A stretch of DNA of 64,000 nt from Posidonia oceanica. Taxonomy: Eukaryota; Streptophyta; Magnoliopsida; Alismatales; Posidoniaceae. Below, piece after piece: positions 32,935 to 42,370 of the stretch. Below the pieces are notes generated by a model that had not been told where the DNA came from, did not search any database, and saw nothing but the letters and a program-made list of their open reading frames with translations. The DNA lies in assembly GCA_037176725.1 (NCBI GenBank), contig JAZBRS010000075.1, positions 70,930,001 to 70,994,000 of the forward strand, read 5' to 3'. The translations under genes were made by a program, and so were the position numbers. Each line of letters begins with the position of its first letter. The stretch's first letter is position 1.

Positions 32935-33380
32935 ATTTTGCTTATAAAATTGCATTTTTGACCCTACATGATTTAAAAATTGCATATAGGTCCTCTGCTC
33001 TCATTTAAGTACATATTTTGCTTATAAAATTGCATTTTCGACCCTGCATGTTTTAAAAATTGCATATAGGTCCTCTGTATGCTTACAAAAATCATTTAAA
33101 TGCATATTTCGCTTATAAAATTGCATTTTTGACCCTGCATGATTTAAAAATTGCATATAGGTTCTCTGCTGTCATTTAAGTGCATATTTTGCTTATAAAA
33201 TTGCATTTTCAACCCTGCATGTTTTAAAAATTGCATATAGGTCCTCTGCATGCTTACAAAAATCATTTAAATGCATATTTTGCTTATAAAATTGCATTTC
33301 AGACCCTGCATCTTTGAAAAATTGCATATAGGTCCCCTGTTTGCATTCCCAGACTACTAAGACCACTGTTTTGCTTGCAA
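32935..33380. repeat. LTR-internal 161-bp dimer repeat, 3' LTR copy
   Basis: The same monomers as 10840-11290, with only a few base differences between the two LTRs. Confidence 0.8.
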
Positions 33381-34384
33381 AATTGCATTATAGACCTTGT
33401 TGATTTCAAAATTGCATGCCAATCTCCCATATGATTTCAAAACTTGTCCTGATGCATGTTTACCTTGTAAAATTGCATTTTGAACCCTGCACTTTGTAAA
33501 ATTGCACTCAGACCCCCCAATTTTCAAAAACTTTGCATAAAAGTCCCAAATTTTTCAAAATCTTTGCATTTAGACCCCCACTTTTTCAAAAGTTGCATAT
33601 AAGTTCCCAAGTCTTCTGAAATATCATCCCTAGGTCTTTTCTTGCATTCTGCATGCATTGCACTCATGCATTCTTGCATTTTGGCATTCCTGCACACACT
33701 TAAGCATCCTTAGCTCCCATTTACATGGGAGGACTTGTTATGCACACCCTTAGGACCTCCTGTACACTCAGATCCATTCTTCTCCCCTATTCTAGCCCCT
33801 CATCCTTGAAGCTGGGATATCTTCAAATCCGGCCGTTGGATCTTTTCAACTAAGCTACCTGGACGACCCCGGCGGAGCACTCTTCAGCATGGACCAAGCA
33901 GTTTTCAGATCAGGCTTCAGATTTCTAAGGTAAGTCCTCTTGAACCCTTGCACATCATTCATTTGCACACCATTTGCATTCCATGCATTGTTTTTGCTTT
34001 CTGGTTTCTCGAACACGTAGAATAGGACTTCCTCTTCTTATCTATCAACTCTGCTCCCTCTTTTCGCGTACTCCCAGTGCTTTGTGTCGCGTTTCCCCTG
34101 TATTCACCACTAATTGCGACTTTCTTCCCCCTTTTCGCATCACGAGCTCTTGGCAGCATGCAAGACACATCGTGGGACATTTTGGTGGGAAACAGTCACA
34201 AAACGGTGGTAATCCTTCCACTTGTTTCCCTTCCCCTTTGTAGGTTTTCACACCTACTTTACGTGGTCTTTAAACCGCGCTCGTTCTCACACTTGCGCTG
34301 TTTACCTCCCCTTTGCTTCTCCTGCTCTTTTTCTTAGCATCGACATCTGCATGGCTTTATCGATGCTTTATTTCGCCTGCTTTG

Positions 34385-34860
34385 GCACCGTTTTGCGTGC
34401 CCGCTTTGCTTTTGGCACCGTTTCGCGTGCCCGCTCTGCTTTTGGCACCGTTTCGCGTGCCCACTTTGTTTTTGGCACCGTTTCGCGTGCCCGCTTTGCT
34501 TTCGGCACTGTTTCGCGTGCCTGCTCTGTTTTTGGCACCGCTTAGTGTGCCCGCTCTGTTTTTGGCACCGTTTTGCGCGCCCGCTTTTCTTTTGGTGCTG
34601 TTTTGCGTGCTCGCTTTGTCTTTGGCATCGTTTTGCGTGCCCGTTCTTATTTCTCGCACCGTTTAGTGTGCTGCTTTGTTTTTTTGCATCGTTTTGCGTG
34701 CCGTTCTTGTTTCTTGCACCGTTTTGCGTGCTAGCTTTGTTTTCTCGTATCGTTTCGCGTGCTGCCTCGTTTTCTTACACCGTTTCGCGTGCCACTCTCG
34801 TTTCTCGCGTGGTTTCGCGTGTTTTATGTCATTTTCTCTTGCATGTCGCCTGCATTGCTT
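34385..34860. repeat. CG-rich 30-bp minisatellite in N 3' LTR
   Basis: The same unit as 12284-12890 but about four units fewer. The ORFs reading through it on both strands are shadows. Confidence 0.88.
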
Positions 34861-35356
34861 GGTTTTACCGCCATTTTGCTTTTTCGCTTGCATTTGCATT
34901 TAGGGCAGTGGTGCTTACTGCCTGGAGTTCTCACGAGCCAGGTTTTGCCCGGTTCGGAACACAAACAGCGTTGCTGAGCACTTAGACTGCACGTTTACTT
35001 TCCTGCATTGCATCCCACCACTTAGAGCACACCTATGAGCATTCATTCAGGCATTCATTGGCATTAGGCATTCAAACCTGCATTTCCCTGCGTATGCGAA
35101 CGTAAGCCTAGAAAGACCGATTCTTGGGCATGTTGGGGGTGCCTAACACCTTCCCCGCACGTAACAGGAGTCCTTGCCCAGTCTTTTGGCCCGTAATGAC
35201 CATATTGCCCTTATCCTAGGCATGAGTCATCTCATTTGCATTCATTTGCATTTGTTTTCTTTCGCATTGCTTTGCATTGCACTCTTTGCTTGGTTTTGCG
35301 TGTTAAGTCACGCATTTCCCTGGTTTTCCTTGTCTCCCGATAATAGACACGGTGGC

Positions 35357-35545
35357 CTAAAGATGATATGCCAAACGAGGGACTGTCTCTTCTTGAGATT
35401 CCAGTCTTAGCTCGTAGGCGAATACCAAGCGACCGTCCTGAATAGGAGGGGTCGAGCACAACAGGGAGTCGTAAAATGTCCTAGATTTCGCATCACTGGC
35501 CTTTACTTGTTATCAGTGTCATGAGATGATGTTGGTTGGGTAAAT
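35357..35545 (-). mobile_element. M1 resumes: conserved segment between pol and antisense genes
   Basis: After N, M1 continues with a segment that matches H in two pieces: inverted 53607-53690 and inverted 1-93. Here the segment is uninterrupted and shows the unoccupied form of the site where M1 entered H (around 35437-35440). No coding capacity recognised. Confidence 0.75.
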
Positions 35546-35740
35546 TTTACCCTATTCACTATTTTTGGATTTTTGATTTTATCATTTTTTTGGATTTTTG
35601 ACTTTATCATTTTTTGGATTTTTGACTTTATCATTTTTTTGATTTTTGATTTTTTTGGATTTTTGATTTTATCATTATTTTGATTTTATCATTTTTTTGA
35701 TTTTTGACTTTATATTTTTTTTGGAATTTTGATTTTATGG
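35546..35740. repeat. AT-rich short tandem repeat in M1
   Basis: About eight imperfect copies of a 20-26 bp unit TTTTTGGATTTTTGATTTTA with TCAT. Length variation is expected; no gene. Confidence 0.8.
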
Positions 35741-36503
35741 GAGATGAAGAATCCTCCGGGAAGTTGGGAAACTGGGGACCTCATGGTTGGAAAACCTTGA
35801 CAGTTTGGTCCCTTGTGCATCCTAGAGTCAGAAAATACCATAGGCTTGCTTTGGCACCTAACTGCCCCTAGACCTTGGCCTCTGCCGCTTGCCTCTTAGT
35901 GTACAGTGCAGGTGTGGGTAGAAGGAAAGTCCATGCCCTATCCTAAGATGTCGGCTGAAGATTTGAAGCCTAAACCCCTCCTAGTTCAAGGTTGATTCCT
36001 ACTGTGTTTAGTATTCCCCAGCTTTTCAGTTTTTGACTCTTGGACAGCTTCTTTGCTGCCGTCTTTTCCACTCTCTTTCTTTTTCCTTGCACATGGATAG
36101 CTTCTTTGCTGCCTTCTTTTCTGACCCCTTTTTGCTTTCTTTTCTGGATACTTTGGCAAGTAGTCTTACCCCTTCTGAGTGCTCGGTCAATAGATACTCG
36201 TTCTTTAATGAACCGAGACACTCTTTTATTTGGTACACTCCCCTCTTTTCTGCGTTTCTAGGTTTTGGCCCTAGATGCCTACCCAATTTGTACTAGGGTA
36301 ACGTGCCTGACTCGAGGGATGTGTGTGGACTTGTTATTCATGAACCGGGAGGGGGCTCCTTATGATTTGCCTCTATCTCAGTGTGGGACCATTTCCTTTC
36401 CTTCTCCCACAAGGTGTTTGTGGGGTGAGGCTAAGGCAAGATTCCTAGGCTTCAACAACAGTAGGCCCTTAAACACGGGTAGTCTAATGGCTCAGTGTGC
36501 ATA
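35741..36503 (-). other. M1 region downstream of pol, non-coding
   Basis: No supported ORF on either strand. It lies between the pol stop (36504) and the AT-rich repeat. The dyad cluster seen beyond pol in H (53959-54085) is absent here and was probably lost with the deletion at the N insertion. Confidence 0.5.
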
Positions 36504-37889
36504 TCAAGGGTAGTACCTTTTGAGGTGCAGTGCATTCTAGGGGTATTCAAGCCTACTGCCATCCTCTCTAGCCAAACAATAGGCATTGCCAAGATATGCC
36601 TCAACCACCAAGTATGGTTCTTCCCAATTTGGTCTCAGTTTTCCATGCTTTCGAGGAAGGATTTCTTTAAGCACCCATTCCCCGATATTGAATTTATGTT
36701 CAATTACTTTCTTCTTATATGCTCTTGCAAGTCGTTCTTGGTAGAGGCGTGCATGCTTAGCTGCTTGCAACCACTTCTCATCTAGCAAATCCAACTATAG
36801 ACTTAATAATTGCCTCTTATCCTCGGCAGTTATCTTGTTGTCGAGTTGTATTCTGGATGAGGGGACCATGACCTCAAACGGGACTACCGTGTCCATACCA
36901 TAAGTAAGCGCAAACGGGGTTTGGCCCGTAGGTGTTCTTATGGAGGTTCGATAGGCCCACAAGGTATCAATTAGCTTATCTGTCTAGTCATGTCCCTTGG
37001 CTCCTTCTACCGTTTTCTTAAGGATTCGGATTGATGTTTTATTAGTAGCTTCAGCTTGCGCATTACCTTGGGTGTAATATGGCGATGAATGATGCAAATC
37101 GATCTTAAACTTCTTACAGAGCTTTTTGAAGTCTTGGGATACGAAGATTGTGCCATTGTCTGCTACCAATTTCTTTGGGTTCCCGAATGTTGAGATGATA
37201 TTCTTCGGCACAAACTTGCAAAGATTTGAGGCTTTGATTTCAGTGAACGCTTTCGCTTCAGTCCATTTGGTGAAGTATTCAATGGTTGTGAGGATGAGCC
37301 TATTCTGCTTTTTAGTGTCGAATGGTCCCACGACATCAAATGCCCACATGGAGAAAGGCCACACTGCTTGAGTCAGATTCAACTTTGATGCTGGCGCATG
37401 TATTCTGTTTGCATTGATCTGGCACTGTTTGCACCTTCTCACTTTGTTTGCGCAATCTGCCTCCATTGTGGGCCAGTAGTACCCTCTACGCAATATCATT
37501 TTTGCCATGAATTGAGAACTGATGGGTCCTCCACATATGTCTTCATGCATTTCTCCGATGTTAACTTCAACCTCCTCATAAGTGACACAGTGCAGCTCTA
37601 TTCCGCTGAAGGACCTTTTGAAAAGGACCCCAGCTCTCATGAAGTATCTTGTAGCCATCCTCCGAACTGCCTCCTTGTCCTATGAAGTTGCGTAGTCGGG
37701 GAAGATCCCGTCTTGAATGTAGTTCTGGATGTCAAAGAACCATGGGTTCCCGTCATCCTCTATGTTGTAGCAAACTTCAAACATGCCTACCCTTGATTCC
37801 CCAACTTTTTGTCTAAGCTCCACGGCCCATGGCTCAGTTGAGTCAATGGCAGGTTTCTCGTGTTGCTGATCATTATTGTTTGCACCCGG
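36504..37889 (-). pseudogene. M1 pol: integrase
   Basis: Minus-strand integrase in frame 2 of that strand. An N-terminal zinc-binding region reads HEDICGG then RRCKQCQIN, with one expected His replaced. Catalytic core: FDVVGPFD (Asp), LVADNGTIF (Asp) and NAQAEATNK (Glu); C-terminal part KLRPNWEEPYLVV and LKRYYP, ending with TGA at 36504. Stops occur near 37683, 36982, 36795 and 36535; the last two precede family-conserved segments. It is out of frame with the RNase H upstream because of a one-base shift around 37870-37900. Confidence 0.85.
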
Positions 37890-38308
37890 ATATTGATGGG
37901 GAACTCGATTGAGGAAGCCAGCGAAGCGAGAGCATCTGCTAGTAGGTTATGACTCCGGAGGGTGTGGACGTACACCACTTGCTGAAACCGTGCCAATAGG
38001 AGGCGTGCAATGCCCTTGTATTCTTCTAGCCTTGGGTTGAGGGTTCTATACTTGTTCAGAATTTGTCTTAGAACTAATTGGGAGTCTCCGATGAGTTTCA
38101 ACCGCTTTGCCCCTAACTCTAGTGCTAGGCGTAGTCTGAGGATCAAGGCCTCGTATTCTACGACATTATTGGTATTTGCGGCGAAGTTCAACTGTACAGC
38201 TCAAGGAATGAGAACTCCTTCCGAAGTGAGAAGTGCTACTCCAATGCCTGCCCCTTGTCTGTTGAGTGCTCCATCAAAGTAGAGAGTCCATTTTTGAGTG
38301 GGAGACTT
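37890..38308 (-). pseudogene. M1 pol: archaeal-type second RNase H
   Basis: The Tat-clade second RNase H: LYFDGALNRQGAGIG (Asp), VVEYEALILRL (Glu), KLIGDSQLVLRQ (Asp), NLLADALASLA (Asp). A TGA after ...EGVLIP near 38198 breaks the frame (CGA to TGA likely). Confidence 0.82.
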
Positions 38309-40327
38309 GGTGGCTTGTATTTCCACTATCTCCTCATCGGGGAAGTTTGTTCGGACTGGTTGATAATCTTCTATTGGTAGTTCTGCCAGGTGATCTGCAA
38401 TGGCCTGCCCCTTGACTGCCTTCTGGGACACATATTGCAAGTCGAATTCAGTGAGGAGGAGTTGCCATCTTGCCAACCTTCTAGAGAGGGCTAGCTTCTC
38501 GAACATATATTTGATTGGGTCCATTTTGGCAATGTAACAGACTTTATGGGCTAGGAAGTAGTGTCTCAACTTTTGAGATGCCCATACTAAGGCCGAGCAG
38601 TGCTTTTCTATGGCCGTATACTTCTCTTAATAACCCAAGAAAGTTCTACTCAGATAGTAGATAGCCTTTTCCTTCTTCCCATCCTCATCATGTTGAGCTA
38701 GCACTACCCCTATTGACGATGTAGTGGCTGCCACATAGAGTAGCAAAGGCTTCCCTGGCACGGGTGCTGACAAGACTGGGGGAGTCATGAGATATGCTTT
38801 GAGTTCATCAAAAGTTTTCTGGCATTTCTCATCCCAGGTGAATTCCCTTCCTCCTTTCAGTAACTCATAAAATGGCTTACATCGATCTGCATACTGTGAG
38901 ATGAATCTCCTGATGAATTGTAAGCGGCCAATGAGTCCTCTGAGTTCCTTGATGTTTCGGGGTGGAGGCATTTGTGCTATTGCTCTGGCCTTCTGTGGGT
39001 CCACCTCGATTCCTCTTTTGCTGATGATGAAGCCCAGTAGCTTCCCGGCCGTTATCCCAAACACACATTTCTTCGGGTTCATTTTCAGTTGATATTGCCT
39101 TGCTCTGCTCAGTACCCTCCTTAGCGCCTCAAAGTGTGCCTCCCTTGTTCTTGACTTGACCAAGATATTGTCAACATACACTTCCATGCAGTCATGCATC
39201 ATGTCGTGGAAGATGGCCATCATCGCTCTCTGATATGTTGCGCCGGCGTTCTTGAGACCGGATGGCATGACTACGTAGCAGTATGTCCCCCATGGTGTGA
39301 TGAACGACGTCTTCTCTTGGTCCTCCTCTGCTAGCTTGATCTGGTTGTAACCGGAGAAACCATCCATGAAAGACAGCATCTCAAATCCTACTGTATTGTC
39401 CACTAGCAAGTCAATATGTGGCAAAGGGAAGTCGTCCTTGGGACTACTGGCGTTGAGGTTGCTATAGTCAATGCAAACCCAAACTTTCCCGTCCTTTTTG
39501 GCCACTGGTACTATATTTGAGATCCAGCTGGGGTACACAACCACTCTGATGAATTTTGCTTTGTGGAGCTTGTCAATTTCTTCTTTGACTTTGAGGGCGA
39601 GTTTCGGCCTTAGCCGCCTCAGCTTCTGCTTGACGGGCTTGGTTCCAGAGTTTAGTGGAAGCAGGTGTTCCACTAGGGCTGATTGCAGTCCAGGCATATC
39701 CTCGTATTTGAAGGCCAGCACATCCACAAATTCCTTCAAGATTTGGACCATTTCCTTCCGCTCTTCTGGGCTCAGGCTTGCACTTATGAGTATTGGTTTC
39801 AGCTCTTCGGTGGTTCCTAGGTTGACCTCCATGGTTTTCTCTTCAGCTGCCTTGGTTTGCTCATCATATTTGTCCATGAGGTGCTTAAGGAGGTCTGAGT
39901 CGGCCTCTTGATCTTCTTCCTCATCACTACTGCTAACCAGCTCATACGCCTCTATTCCGGCACACTTCCCAAATCGATCAAATTCTTCTACTAGGAAGAC
40001 CATGTTAGCAGTAGCCAGCTCCTGAGGCAATGCCTTCGTGTATTGACACACGCGCACAGTTTTGGAAGCGGTGGTCGAAGTTGACCGCGAGCTACTAGAA
40101 CTAACATGGTGATCCTCTCCCTTATTGAAAACAGAAAGCAAATTACCTTTCTTCCTAGGAAATGAAAACAATGCGGAATTAAACAAAGTTTTATTTACAG
40201 CATCAAGGGGGATGCCCCTAGAGTTACCTCTATCAGTAGAGGTAGCAGCCTCTCTAGGTGGGCTCGTCAGGATTGACGTTCCCATCATCTTCGAGAAGCT
40301 CATAGTCGGCCCCTGAATTGGGGTCAA
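38309..40327 (-). pseudogene. M1 pol: reverse transcriptase and RNase H
   Basis: Starts at ATG 40325-40327, overlapping the upstream protease ORF by 74 bases in another frame. A Ser-rich, then acidic leader (about 190 residues) precedes RT: VCIDYSNLN, SSPKDDFPLPH, FMDGFSGYNQI, TSFITPWG, then MPSGLKNAG where the family has MPFGLKNAG. The catalytic box reads YVDN instead of YVDD (codon AAT at 39167-39169), which removes a metal-binding aspartate. RNase H follows (VVLAQHDEDGKK, IYYLSRTF). A TAA near 38628 interrupts it. The copy is therefore catalytically dead even apart from its stop. Confidence 0.88.
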
Positions 40328-42065
40328 CTTCAGGTCTCTGAGGTTGCAGACCTTTAGAGAGATCGGCCATGAGGCGGCGGACCTTGTCTACGAGTCGTTG
40401 TGACTTGTGTAGAATTTGCCCCGGCCTTTGCTCCAAAGAGGAAAAGATGTCCAGAGTTGGAGGAGGCGGAGGCTTGGAAGCGGCGGTGCCGGAAGAAAAG
40501 GGAGAAGAAGGAAAAGGTGGCCGATCCGGGGGTTTGGGGGCCGCGGCACCGGAAGAAGAGGGCGAAGAAGAAAGAGGTGGCCGATCCGGAGGTTCGGGGG
40601 CCGGTGCACCTAACAGTGGTGGTGGCGATGTTGCAGTCTGACCTTCGTGAGGTTTTGCTGGCAACTCTTTTGCAGTCTGACCTTCGTGAGGTTTTGCTGC
40701 TACAGTCTGGCCTTTATGTGGCTCTACTGTCAACTCCCTTGCAGTTTGACCTTCGTGAGGCTCTGCTGGCAATTCAAGTGTTTGGAATAAGCTGGAAATG
40801 TTTACGTCGGCTGTGTCCTCTGCACGTTGGAGAGTGTGTTTGGTTGATTGCGCCAAAATAATATTTGCCAGGGGGAATGAATTCGGATCGAATATCCCTA
40901 CGCTGGTAAAATGTCCTTGTAGATTCCACTGTAATGGTCGTCCGTTGGGGAACTGGTCGAAACCGAGTCCTCCCCTTCCTTCTCTGTCACAGGCCTTCAC
41001 TGGCTCTTTCATTCCCTTTCCTTCTGGGCATAAGCCTTGGCCTTTCTTGTAGCCAATTCTCCTCATGATTTCCCATCCCACATTCATGGATGGTTCTTTG
41101 CTTTTGGAGGGTTCCCTCTTCTTGTGAAATAGCCTGGGCCTGGCCCACTTGTCCCTCAGCTCGACCATAGACACTACATTCTTGCCCTTTTCGGCCCAGG
41201 TCAACTTTTCTCGCACACTGAACTGGTGCAGCAGGTATATCACATTTGCCTCTACTTCTTGGCCTGGTATGTCTCCTGCTATCTTGATGATTTTCCCATC
41301 GTGTGGGAATTTCAGGCATTGGTGCCGAGGAGATGATACTCCTTTTAGACTGTCCAGCCATTGTCTCCCTAGGATGATCTGATATGGGACATTGACGTCT
41401 ATGACAATTAGTTGGGTTAGAACCTGAGCTGGTCCTATCCCTATCTTTGTGGTCCACTTGCCGTGTGCTTTTCTTTTGCTGTCATCATACTCGGCAATCG
41501 TCATATCAATGGGGGTTAAGGAGGCCTCATTCACGCCCAAGGCTCGTATTGTATTCAACGAGCAAATGTTCATTGATGCACCAGTATCTATGAGCACTTT
41601 AGAAATTAAGTGATTGTTTATAGAAATGGTTACATTTAATGGAGCTTTTCTCCTCTCTATTGGTGCCAACTCGCTATCAGCAAAAGTAATGATTGGTTCT
41701 ACAAAGGTCGCTGTAGCTATGATACGGAGTTCCTCTACTGGCATGTCTAGGGCAACTTGGGCCTTCTCTAGCACTTCTAGCAGAACTTTCCGGTGTTCAT
41801 TTGAGCTGTTTATGAGGTCATAGATCGAGATCCTGGCCTGCATCTTCTTTAATTGCTCTAGGATGTCATATTCTGCCGACCTGGGTCCTACTTCAGGTCT
41901 GACCGGCTCTACTGGTGGCATGATTCGATTTGACAGCCTCCTTCCTCTGGTGATGGGCACAGCAGCCTCATTTCCTTTAGATGCTCCCTTCTTGAGCGGC
42001 CAGGCGAAGATGGACTCCTTCCGTATAGATCCGTCGAGCTCTGGTGGCTTTGTGGCCCTAGCTCG
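40254..42065 (-). CDS. M1 protease 2 with G-patch
   Basis: Open in frame 2 of the minus strand from just after a TAG at 42066 to the stop at 40254; the true start is not clear. A region ARISIYDLINSS precedes a retropepsin: VLIDTGASMNICS (catalytic DTG near 41580-41590) and IILGRQWLDSL. A G-patch-like motif follows (MRRIGYKKGQGLCPEGKG, about 41000-41080). The C-terminal part has four KPHEGQTA-type repeats (40640-40770) and a Pro/Ser-rich tail. It ends in NVNPDEPT. The same arrangement (protease, G-patch, linker, RT) exists in N. RT begins in a different frame, by frameshift or separate initiation. Confidence 0.75.
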   Translation of the reverse strand, partial: RARATKPPELDGSIRKESIFAWPLKKGASKGNEAAVPITRGRRLSNRIMPPVEPVRPEVGPRSAEYDILEQLKKMQARISIYDLINSSNEHRKVLLEVLEKAQVALDMPVEELRIIATATFVEPIITFADSELAPIERRKAPLNVTISINNHLISKVLIDTGASMNICSLNTIRALGVNEASLTPIDMTIAEYDDSKRKAHGKWTTKIGIGPAQVLTQLIVIDVNVPYQIILGRQWLDSLKGVSSPRHQCLKFPHDGKIIKIAGDIPGQEVEANVIYLLHQFSVREKLTWAEKGKNVVSMVELRDKWARPRLFHKKREPSKSKEPSMNVGWEIMRRIGYKKGQGLCPEGKGMKEPVKACDREGRGGLGFDQFPNGRPLQWNLQGHFTSVGIFDPNSFPLANIILAQSTKHTLQRAEDTADVNISSLFQTLELPAEPHEGQTARELTVEPHKGQTVAAKPHEGQTAKELPAKPHEGQTATSPPPLLGAPAPEPPDRPPLSSSPSSSGAAAPKPPDRPPFPSSPFSSGTAASKPPPPPTLDIFSSLEQRPGQILHKSQRLVDKVRRLMADLSKGLQPQRPEVDPNSGADYELLEDDGNVNPDEPT

Positions 42066-42370
42066 CTACTCTGTTGGTACTCGGAAGATTGGGGATGATG
42101 GAGTAGTTGAGCTCTGGAGTACTGAAGTGCTAAGGGCCGGTAACTGCCTTGATGGTGGCCTTGTTGCTCTGAAGATTGGGGAGACTGGTGGGGACAGCAA
42201 CTTGGGCTCCCATAGCGGTGATTTTCCCCATGGCAGACGTTGTGACTCCTCCTCTTCCCGAAGGGTGCAATCTATGGCTCTGGCATCTTAAATGTGCATA
42301 GAATCTCTGGTCGGTTGGCTGGAATGCTAACAACCGCTCCTTGGTATTTGAATTTTAGCATTTGATGAAT
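42066..42370 (-). other. M1 junction between gag/protease 1 and protease 2
   Basis: About 300 bp in which the frame changes. The upstream frame ends at 42371 after LAEVGAVAS; the downstream frame is open but has a TAG at 42066. Whether this is an intercistronic spacer or a decayed fusion is not clear. Confidence 0.45.

Larger units (their letters stand above)
10252..35356 (+). mobile_element. Element N: Ogre-like Ty3/gypsy LTR retrotransposon nested in M1
   Basis: Plus-strand element of 25.1 kb inserted in M1 between antisense gene C and the pol-proximal segment. Order: 5' LTR lacking its first 2.8 kb (10252-13532), primer site, leader, gag, protease/G-patch, RT-RNase H, archaeal-type RNase H, integrase, sense PMD/DUF7745-like ORF, minisatellites, polypurine tract, 3' LTR (29519-35356) lacking its last 127 bp. 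With full LTRs it would be about 28 kb, in the Ogre size range. LTRs differ by roughly 2 percent by eye, less than the M1 LTRs, fitting a younger insertion. M1 has lost about 1 kb at the insertion relative to H. Confidence 0.88.
29519..35356 (+). repeat. 3' LTR of N, truncated at its 3' end
   Basis: Starts TGTTGACACCCC, the same end as the solo LTR at 51433. It is 5.84 kb and stops at 35356 after GGTGGC, 127 bp short of the end seen in the 5' LTR (13532). Composition changes along it: A-rich (29560-31000), CT-rich and then GC-rich with a TATA-like CTTAAAAAGCC near 31376, and after 32350 the part shared with the 5' LTR. Short Pro/Arg-rich ORFs in the GC-rich part have no recognisable domain. 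It carries repeat blocks at 32935-33380 and 34385-34860. Confidence 0.9.
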
